Below, piece by piece: positions 1-4,554 of a stretch of 8,829 nucleotides of DNA (its first letter is position 1; each line of letters starts with the position of its first letter). A program made the translations under genes and the position numbers. Under the pieces are notes generated by a model. That model had not been told where the DNA came from and ran no database searches. It saw nothing but the letters and a program-made list of their open reading frames with translations. The stretch comes from Thermoplasmata archaeon. Its GTDB lineage: Archaea > Thermoplasmatota > Thermoplasmata > Thermoplasmatales > Thermoplasmataceae. The stretch is from NCBI GenBank assembly GCA_021835265.1, contig JAKBQK010000102.1, positions 1 to 8,829 of the forward strand, written 5' to 3'.

Positions 1-2
1 TC

Positions 3-104
3 ATGGGATATATTATCCTGGGATTCATAGTACTGGAAAGTCTTGACATGAGAAGAGAAAGTGCCTCAATAAGTAAGGAGGTTTCCAAAAACCTACCACC
101 ATAA
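3..104 (+). CDS. 3' end of an unidentified gene, cut by the window edge
   Basis: Frame 3 is open from the left edge to a TAA stop at 102-104 and encodes 33 residues beginning MGYIILGFIVLESLDMRR and ending KNLPP. The visible part is a hydrophobic stretch (GYIILGFIVLE) followed by a charged tail. This could be the end of a transposase, where hydrophobic helices followed by basic tails are common, or the last membrane segment of another protein. The upstream part is missing, so no family can be named and the first ATG at 3 should not be taken as the start. A hairpin spans the stop codon. Confidence is moderate that the frame is real and low for any function. Confidence 0.35.
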   Translation: MGYIILGFIVLESLDMRRESASISKEVSKNLPP

Positions 105-112
105 CCTCCTTA
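74..112 (+). terminator. 10-bp inverted repeat over the stop codon of the left-edge gene
   Basis: TAAGGAGGTT (74-83) and AACCTCCTTA (103-112) are perfect reverse complements with a 19-nt loop. A competing smaller hairpin, AGGTTT (79-84) with AAACCT (89-94), shares the left arm. The repeat covers the stop codon at 102-104. It could be a 3'-end structure or the end of a mobile element. No T-tract follows, so the terminator call is weak while the inverted repeat itself is certain. Confidence 0.4.
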
Positions 113-255
113 TCCCTATAATTTAATATCCAAGAGATGAGATAGGCTAAAATTGTTAATAGATATATTTTGATCTTTTTTAGAGGTCAGAATGAGTCTT
201 GAGGATCTGAGAGGTGAGGTACCCGTTAGACCAAATAATGCATTATAAGGGAGCT

Positions 256-346
256 GTTTAATACCTTGATCCGCTAAATTTTGAGGCCTTAATAGAAAAC
301 CATTTAATGCCTTAACCTGTTAAATTTTAAGGCCTTAAAAGACAAC
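256..346. repeat. Imperfect tandem repeat, two 45-nt units
   Basis: Units 256-300 and 302-346 align without gaps. I count 9 differences in 45 positions, most of them transitions. Both keep the words TTTAAT, TAAATTTT and AGGCCTTAA. The 46-bp spacing is not a multiple of three, which argues against a coding repeat. The AGGCCT in each unit is itself palindromic. The function is unknown; iterons of an origin or regulator sites are possible. Confidence 0.7.
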
Positions 347-416
347 AGACTCACTACCCTCTTCCAAGATGCAGAGTTTGACCCTCCAATATACAATGAA
401 CCATTGAAATTATCCA

Positions 417-441
417 ATACACTCTTATGACAAGAGTGTAT
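417..441. promoter_or_regulatory. Perfect 10-bp dyad ATACACTCTT/AAGAGTGTAT
   Basis: ATACACTCTT (417-426) and AAGAGTGTAT (432-441) are perfect inverted repeats separated by ATGAC, followed by AAAAA. The size and short centre suit a dimeric DNA-binding protein, such as the ribbon-helix-helix candidate encoded at 810, or a hairpin in RNA. A related dyad lies about 100 bp downstream. The binding partner is inferred only. Confidence 0.5.
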
Positions 442-515
442 AAAAAGTAATGGAAAAATGAATTTTCAAAATGCATACAGAAGCAGTAAATTAAAGGATT
501 ATCAAAATGTTTAAT

Positions 516-537
516 ACACTTCCGTAAACAAAAGTGT
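516..537. promoter_or_regulatory. Related dyad ACACTT/AAGTGT
   Basis: ACACTT (516-521) pairs with AAGTGT (532-537) across a 10-nt centre. The left half with its flank, AATACACTT, matches the AATACACTC of the dyad at 417, so the two look like diverged copies of one site about 98 bp apart. Two copies make chance less likely than for either alone. Confidence 0.4.
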
Positions 538-578
538 GTCCTTAAGTGACAGGGCTATGTTAGTATATAATAATAGAG

Positions 579-588
579 GCGGATCCGC
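579..588. repeat. Perfect palindrome GCGGATCCGC
   Basis: This is a 10-bp perfect palindrome, GC-rich within a very AT-rich stretch. The outer flanks AG/TT extend the symmetry by one A-T pair if a G-T wobble is allowed. It may be a protein site or the tip of a cruciform. There is no direct evidence of use. Confidence 0.4.
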
Positions 589-626
589 TTAAAACGTTTA
601 CTTCAAAAATTATATAATGCAATCGC

Positions 627-666
627 AGAGCCTTTAAAATTAAAGGAAATCTTGATAATAGGCTCT
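627..666. repeat. Two overlapping inverted repeats
   Basis: CCTTTAA (631-637) pairs with TTAAAGG (640-646) around AA. AGAGCCT (627-633) pairs with AGGCTCT (660-666). The two share bases 631-633, so they are alternative folds. They lie about 145-185 bp upstream of the gene at 810. Confidence 0.4.
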
Positions 667-781
667 TACGTTTTTCTGATTCGGACTATATATTATTTTT
701 ATTAAAACTGATCTGATCAATTTCATACATAGATTTCTGATAAGGTCAGAGTTTTTGGCATTATATAGAGAGTAACAAACA

Positions 782-790
782 TTATATTTA
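782..790 (+). promoter_or_regulatory. TATA-like box for the 810 gene
   Basis: TTATATTTA lies 20-28 nt upstream of the ATG at 810. That is close to the distance expected if transcription starts at or very near the start codon, and no ribosome binding site precedes this ATG. Both facts fit a leaderless archaeal transcript. The call is by spacing and composition only. Confidence 0.45.
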
Positions 791-809
791 GAAACCTATT
801 TCATATATA

Positions 810-1778
810 ATGAGCCAGACGATTAGTGCAGTGCTTGATGACGAGACTTTAAGGAACCTCGCAAAAATAAACGCTGAGAACAGGACAGAGGCGATCCGAG
901 TCGCAGCAAAAGGATATTTAGATGGCCTTGATCAAGATACACCGAGTTGGTATTTTAAGCAAGGTGGAATAGAGCCAGAAGCCGTTTACAGATTCTTGAG
1001 ATCGATAAGGCATAGCAAGGAAGCAGGCCGTTATGCAAACGGGATCTATAGGAAAGCAGACGATAGGACAAAAGCCTACATTGAGGAAATGTGCGAACCG
1101 GAGAGTCCGATTTATGTTAAGGAAATTGCAGAGTCTCTGAAGGATCAAGTTGAGTTGCATAGCATTCAGAAGGAGCTGGAAGCATCAAGAAATGCTCTTA
1201 ACAAGCTCAAGAGTGAAGTAACAGAGAGGACAGAGGCTTTACAGGAACTTGAAGGTAAAGAATCTGAACTAACTCAAAAGGTTAAGGAAATGAATGAGGA
1301 AATCTCAACATACAACAGCGATATGTATAGGATATCCACATACAAGCCGATAGACGCATTAAAGCAGATCCTTGACGTCTTAAAGGTTTTGGGAGATAAT
1401 AAACTTCCTGGAGGCGAAATTGGTAGCGAAATAATTACCAATTATAGAGTCCTGAATGAAGTCCGGAAGGCCAGAGACACCGCTCAATCGCTGTGGGATC
1501 ACTATAATAGTTTTGATTCCACAAAGATAGGAGAGATCGCAGAGAGGCAGAAGGTTGAAATGGTAAACGAGGCGGAATACACCGAAGATAAGAGCTTCAG
1601 GAAGCATTACAAAAAGTTAGTGGAGGCATTGCAAACAATACGGCAGGTAGATAGAGGAGACGAGCAAATGGTTGCTACAGGCAATTACTATCTTTTCAGC
1701 TATGACTTCGATAGAATAGTGAAGGAAATCGCAAAGTTAAATGAGATAATGGACGGAGCCGATGGGGGGAGAAAGTGA
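810..1778 (+). CDS. Probable ribbon-helix-helix plus coiled-coil protein, family unknown
   Basis: The protein has 322 residues. Residues 3-38 (TISAVLDDETLRNLAKI ... NRTEAIRVAAKGYL) have the strand-helix-turn-helix pattern of ribbon-helix-helix DNA-binding proteins: a short beta strand, a helix, an NRT turn before the second helix, then a charged C-cap. Residues 40-105 are mixed and basic (a helix with RFLRSIRHSKEAGRY). Residues 108-168 form a long charged, leucine-containing helix that reads as a coiled coil. The rest is helical, ending in acidic and glycine-rich sequence. An N-terminal DNA-binding dimer with a coiled-coil body would suit a segregation, replication-control or nucleoid protein; that role is inferred, as I recognise no family. 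The ATG at 810 is chosen because the first strand starts at once and a TATA-like box sits at the leaderless distance. It stands alone, downstream of the dyad-rich region. Confidence 0.8.
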   Translation: MSQTISAVLDDETLRNLAKINAENRTEAIRVAAKGYLDGLDQDTPSWYFKQGGIEPEAVYRFLRSIRHSKEAGRYANGIYRKADDRTKAYIEEMCEPESPIYVKEIAESLKDQVELHSIQKELEASRNALNKLKSEVTERTEALQELEGKESELTQKVKEMNEEISTYNSDMYRISTYKPIDALKQILDVLKVLGDNKLPGGEIGSEIITNYRVLNEVRKARDTAQSLWDHYNSFDSTKIGEIAERQKVEMVNEAEYTEDKSFRKHYKKLVEALQTIRQVDRGDEQMVATGNYYLFSYDFDRIVKEIAKLNEIMDGADGGRK

Positions 1779-2045
1779 GATTTCATGCTGAGCTCGTATT
1801 TCTGGGGAAAAAACCCTCACTTTTGCAGGTGAGATTCAGGTGAGAAATCCATTCAGTGCGAGATATGGAACTGATAGGGATCATATCTCTGGGGTAGGGA
1901 TTTAAAGGCTTTCTCAGTGATCTGATAGCGGTTCCATTTCTCTTTTCGACTTTCCAAAACCTGAAACTTCCCATGATTAACATGTAGGACATTCGATTGA
2001 TCGATAACACTCTGAAGAATAGGCCAAAAGCAAAACCGATCCACT

Positions 2046-2199
2046 GATGGTAAATCTCTGATGGAGTAAGATGATGGAATAAGGATGGAACTGATGAAAA
2101 TTCTGATGTTGTTTGATGGAAATATCCGATAGCGTTCTTGAGTGGTGATGGAACAGGGCGATGGAGACTGATGGAATAGCCTGATGGATATCTAATGGA
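2046..2199. repeat. Degenerate array of GATGGA words, about 12-bp period
   Basis: GATGG or a one-step variant (GATGA, GATGT, AATGG) starts at 2046, 2060, 2073, 2084, 2093, 2105, 2115, 2147, 2160, 2170, 2183 and 2194. Most spacings are 9-14 bp, with one gap near 2128 holding GATAG. Many copies read CTGATGGA or TGATGGAA. All lie in the same orientation. Spacing is irregular with respect to codons, which speaks against a repeat protein. It resembles a row of binding sites on one helical face or eroded iterons. Confidence 0.55.
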
Positions 2200-2243
2200 A
2201 CTACCACAGGTGGATAGATTGGTTCAGAATACCTTTCTATGCG

Positions 2244-2330
2244 TTCAGAATAGCCTTAATTTTGATTGATGGAATCAACTTGATAAAATTACACAGAGAG
2301 AGTGATAGAATTAAATTAAGGCGTTCTGAA
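2244..2330. repeat. Imperfect inverted repeat, 17 paired bases, with an inner hairpin
   Basis: TTCAGAA (2244-2250) and GCCTTAATTT (2253-2262) pair with AAATTAAGGC (2313-2322) and TTCTGAA (2324-2330), broken only by TA against G. A near copy of the left outer part, GTTCAGAATACC, precedes it at about 2222. Inside, TTGATT (2262-2267, sharing base 2262) pairs with AATCAA (2273-2278) around GATGG, the word of the neighbouring array. It could be ends of a small mobile element, or a structured 3' region. Confidence 0.55.
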
Positions 2331-2687
2331 AGGTTCTATCGGTATGGCAGTGACAATCTGGAAAGGAACCTTACATGTGATTCCATGTACGCGCAATATA
2401 TTTCTTAGGGCGATTATGAATTAAACTTCTATCATATCACGCAAAACACTAAACATTCTCTGAATTTTTCTGAGAGTTTTCTATTAAGCCCTCCATGATT
2501 GCCTTGTGAGGCATCGATAAATCGAAAGAGTGGCATATTTTAAAGCCAAAAATTGAAAGGCCTATCGAAGCATTATGAATCCTGATGGTGATGTAAAACT
2601 CAAAATCGAAGGCTCCTGACATCAACGGGTTCTGATTCCATAAGATTTATTTCAAGGGGGTCTATGCGATCCACGAAGAAAATACTT

Positions 2688-2693
2688 GGTGAT
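2688..2693 (+). promoter_or_regulatory. Ribosome binding site GGTGAT for the 2699 gene
   Basis: GGTGAT matches the anti-Shine-Dalgarno end of archaeal 16S rRNA and stands 5 nt before the ATG at 2699, which fixes this start. The site lies inside a 12-codon ORF (ATG 2664) whose TGA (2700-2702) overlaps the ATG as ATGA, so coupled translation is possible. Confidence 0.65.
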
Positions 2694-2698
2694 ATAAA

Positions 2699-3343
2699 AT
2701 GACAGATTGCTCTGAAAAAATTGGGGTCTTTACAGAGAGAGAATTGGTAATATACCATATGTTGTATATGAAAGAAGAGGGGAGGTATAAATTCTTTGAA
2801 ATGGCACGAAAACTTCTTTGCAAAGATTACAAGACAGAGGGGAGGCTATTATTGCTTTACGGATGGAATAGCGCCTTGCTAGCTAAGCGTTCAGGAGAAT
2901 TCAAGCTGGACAGATTCGTAGAAACTTTTGAGAAATGCAAACCTTATTTTGACAAACTTCAAGGAGAAAGTTTACAGACAATAGTTTTAGAAGACCATGA
3001 AGAGGATATAAAGCATATTTATGATACTCTTTCTAGTGTCGAGGATATAAAATCCACAGGAGCTTCCAAGTTAATGAGTCTTGAAAATCCAGAGTTGTTT
3101 GTGATGTGGGATAGGGGAATCAGGAAAGAAATATACTGTATTAAAGGTGAGGCAACTGGTGAAAATTATTTTCGCTTTCTGGAGGTGGTTAAGGAAAAGG
3201 CAAAAAACGTTGTTTGGATACCGCAAAAATGTGATAATATCACGCTCGCAAAGGCAATAGATGAGTTTAATTATATGAAATTCCAAGAAACGAGAAAAAG
3301 GGCTAAAGCAAAGTCAGAACAAGCACAGGGAAAGAAAGAATAA
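2699..3343 (+). CDS. Conserved-looking hypothetical protein with a GASK...NPELFVMWD-x-x-IRK motif
   Basis: The protein has 214 residues and no signal peptide or membrane segment. It is mostly helical. Residues 121-143 carry the most motif-like part: GASKLMSLENPELFVMWD then RGIRK. Sequences of the form SK-x3-L-NP-x-LF-x-MWD-x2-IR occur in uncharacterised prokaryotic proteins that I recall only in general terms; a helix-hairpin-helix-like DNA-binding fold is conceivable but I cannot show it. The C-terminus (about 196-214) is a basic, disordered-looking tail rich in K, R and Q, which suits nucleic-acid contact. The start is set by the GGTGAT site 5 nt upstream. No operon partner is visible: the next gene starts 190 bp on with its own TATA-like element. 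Function unknown. Confidence 0.85.
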   Translation: MTDCSEKIGVFTERELVIYHMLYMKEEGRYKFFEMARKLLCKDYKTEGRLLLLYGWNSALLAKRSGEFKLDRFVETFEKCKPYFDKLQGESLQTIVLEDHEEDIKHIYDTLSSVEDIKSTGASKLMSLENPELFVMWDRGIRKEIYCIKGEATGENYFRFLEVVKEKAKNVVWIPQKCDNITLAKAIDEFNYMKFQETRKRAKAKSEQAQGKKE

Positions 3344-3506
3344 TAGCAAGAATTTCCAAAGTTCGTTGCCAAACATTGTTGATGAATGAATTCAAATGCC
3401 AATTAACATCGGAATAAAAACAACTTGCAGGCAAAACTGTATTCGGCCTCCAAGCGGGCAGATAGACGTTCAATTTATCTTTTAAGTCAGTACTTGATCA
3501 AAATAG

Positions 3507-3514
3507 TTATATTG
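3507..3514 (+). promoter_or_regulatory. TATA-like box for the 3534 gene
   Basis: GTTATATT is centred about 23 nt before the ATG at 3534, and no ribosome binding site is present, which fits a leaderless transcript. A second AT-rich run (TTATAATTTT, 3519-3528) is too close to the ATG for that role. Confidence 0.35.
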
Positions 3515-3533
3515 AAACTTATAATTTTCAATT

Positions 3534-4073
3534 ATGCCTCGATCGCCCTCGTTTGATAGTTTGGCAAACCAATTTGTTGACAAATATCTTCAAGATTATG
3601 ATTACAAATACTCGATAGACAAGCCTCCCCTGAATCAAGCCTTCTACCATGAAGTTATTGAAATTATCAAGGATGTATATCCATACATTTTGGGATTTTC
3701 ACTGGAAAGAATATATGAGTTAGTAAAAACGAAACTGTCTGAGAGAAGAGAAAAGGAGACTAAAAACCTCATTTCTCAACAAAAGACTCTGAATGTTATT
3801 GGGAATGGTGCCGTCTTATTGTTTGGCAAAGTACGGCCGTTTTTTGAAATCCCGAATGATTCCAAGCTCTATCTCTATAATGTTCAATTTCAGAATAGAA
3901 TGCCACCCAATGCAACTCCATTTCACTTGCAGACTAATTTGATCGTTCCTAAGGGGGCGGATCTTGTGTTGCAGAATGCTATAATAGTCTATGAAGGGGA
4001 TCTTGGAAAGTTTATAAAAGAGTACGTAGCGCCTAGTGTGTTTTTTATAAGAGTTGTAGGAGTTGCCGCATAG
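3534..4073 (+). CDS. Hypothetical protein, helical N-half and beta-rich C-half
   Basis: The protein has 179 residues. Residues 1-82 are helical and charged, including a stretch KTKLSERREKETKNL (66-80) that reads as a linker helix. From about residue 86 the sequence becomes a run of short strands with G, N and P turns: LNVIGNGAVLLFGKVR, LYLYNVQF, TNLIVPKGADLVLQNAIIVYE. It ends in a hydrophobic segment (APSVFFIRVVGVAA, 166-179) at the very C-terminus. No signal peptide or catalytic motif is seen and I recognise no family. The strand-rich half suggests a sandwich or solenoid-like domain, perhaps for oligomer or ligand binding; this is a guess. The gene ends 26 bp before the GC-rich hairpin island, with no coding sequence between. 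The start is supported by the TATA-like spacing. Confidence 0.8.
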   Translation: MPRSPSFDSLANQFVDKYLQDYDYKYSIDKPPLNQAFYHEVIEIIKDVYPYILGFSLERIYELVKTKLSERREKETKNLISQQKTLNVIGNGAVLLFGKVRPFFEIPNDSKLYLYNVQFQNRMPPNATPFHLQTNLIVPKGADLVLQNAIIVYEGDLGKFIKEYVAPSVFFIRVVGVAA

Positions 4074-4378
4074 AGCTCCCATGGTATGTCGTGTTATTCC
4101 GCACTAAGCGAAGCGACATTGTGCGGTCAAGCATCCCCTTAAGCCATTTGAGCCCCCTCCCCTAAATTGCACTCCGCAGGAGAGAATAATGTGCCCGAAG
4201 CGAGCCGGAAGTCTTGCGTAGCAAGACCGAGTGGTGTAAGCGAAGCGTTGGGTGGTGTGAGCACCAAGCGAAGCGATGGTGTGATACACCACCCATACAC
4301 CACGAGCGGCGAGCACAGGACACCACCCTGAATGAGCATGGCGAATGAAGGGCTCTTCGAAGAAGAGTGCGAGACGTA

Positions 4379-4426
4379 AATCAAAAGAGGGGTGGATTGC
4401 GAAGCAAGACGGGGTGAATTTTGATT
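4379..4426 (+). repeat. Hairpin repeat copy 1: 32-nt core in an 8-bp stem
   Basis: The core (4387-4418) begins GAGGGGTGGA, has the mini-hairpin TTGC-GAA-GCAA (4397-4407) at its centre and ends GACGGGGTGAA. The enclosing arms are AATCAAAA (4379-4386) and TTTTGATT (4419-4426), a perfect 8-bp match. The two side strands of the core resemble each other (GGGGTG in each) and cannot pair in the usual way, so stacked purine or G-run structure is possible. Confidence 0.75.
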
Positions 4427-4491
4427 GGAGGCGAAGCATGGGGTCCTGTGCTCGGCGTGCAGGCGAGCGGAGGGCACATAGTAATTAGCGA

Positions 4492-4541
4492 AGGCTCAAA
4501 GAGGGGTGGATTGCGAAGCAGGACGGGGTGAATTTGAGCCT
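4492..4541 (+). repeat. Hairpin repeat copy 2: same core in a different 9-bp stem
   Basis: The core (4501-4532) matches copy 1 in 31 of 32 bases; the one change (A to G, at 4521) turns an A-T pair of the inner TTGC/GCAA stem into a G-T pair. The arms are AGGCTCAAA (4492-4500) and TTTGAGCCT (4533-4541). Counting the 8 pairs next to the core, 5 differ from copy 1 and all remain paired. It ends 13 bases before the stop codon of the res gene on the other strand. Its left arm can also pair with 4147-4154. Confidence 0.75.
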
Positions 4542-4554
4542 GAGACGTCATGAT

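Larger units (their letters stand above)
105..809. other. 705-bp stretch without a convincing gene, rich in repeats and dyads
   Basis: No long or recognisable coding region was found. A small ORF at 192-248 (ATG to TAA, 18 residues beginning MSLEDLRGEV) is preceded by a weak GAGGTCA purine stretch and cannot be supported as a gene. The stretch carries an imperfect 45-nt tandem repeat (256-346), two related dyads (417-441 and 516-537), a 10-bp palindrome (579-588) and overlapping inverted repeats (627-666), all listed separately. Such a cluster upstream of a probable DNA-binding protein resembles a control region or replicon origin, but this is inference. Confidence 0.5.
1779..2698. other. 920-bp stretch without a convincing gene
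   Basis: Short frames exist on both strands but none shows protein-like composition or a start signal, and several overlap each other. The stretch has CTCAC (1816-1820) facing GTGAG (1829-1833, repeated 1840-1844) just after the upstream gene, a possible weak 3' hairpin. It also holds a GATGGA-like array (2046-2199), an imperfect long inverted repeat (2244-2330) and a TACATG/CATGTA hairpin (2372-2389). It could be a decayed mobile element or replicon remnant. I see no RNA gene. Confidence 0.5.
4099..4541 (+). ncRNA. Candidate structured element: GC-rich island of C(GNA)G hairpins, class unknown
   Basis: GC content rises sharply: 35 of 60 bases at 4201-4260 and 36 of 60 at 4261-4320. Nested perfect inverted repeats run through it: CCGCAC/GTGCGG (4099-4104, 4121-4126); TTTGAGCC/GGCTCAAA (4147-4154, 4493-4500); ATGTGCCC/GGGCACAT (4189-4196, 4472-4479); GTCTTGC/GCAAGAC (4211-4217, 4221-4227); GTGGTGTA/TACACCAC (4231-4238, 4296-4303); GGGTGGTGT/ACACCACCC (4250-4258, 4286-4294); a 12-bp pair (4310-4321, 4443-4454); CTCTTC/GAAGAG (4353-4358, 4362-4367); AATCAAAA/TTTTGATT (4379-4386, 4419-4426). 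Most tips are GNA triloops closed by C-G, with six exact GCGAAGC. It lies between convergent genes and ends 14 bp from the res stop. It may be an RNA, a two-way terminator or folded DNA. The plus-strand assignment rests on the GNA loops, which would be TNC on the other strand. Confidence 0.5.

Noticed and set aside
105..809. A tRNA or rRNA gene in the long intergenic stretches
   Set aside because: No TTC-containing T-arm with matching acceptor ends, and no conserved rRNA segment, was seen here or in 1779-2698.
2071..2108. A C/D box small RNA, from GATGATG, CTGA and TGATGA words
   Set aside because: The would-be D' and C' boxes overlap as CTGATGA and the guide spacing is wrong. The words belong to the wider GATGGA-like array.
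1977..2207. A 76-codon minus-strand ORF across the GATGGA array
   Set aside because: It is histidine- and serine-rich as expected from translating the repeated TCCATC, with no start signal or domain.
4104..4477. Two minus-strand ORFs of about 110 codons in the GC-rich island
   Set aside because: They are open only because the hairpin repeats lack stops in those frames. Composition is low-complexity, they overlap each other, and the compensatory stem changes are not codon-like.
4099..4541. A CRISPR array
   Set aside because: The repeats are not evenly spaced, there are no uniform spacers, and only two copies of the long core exist. No cas gene is in the window.
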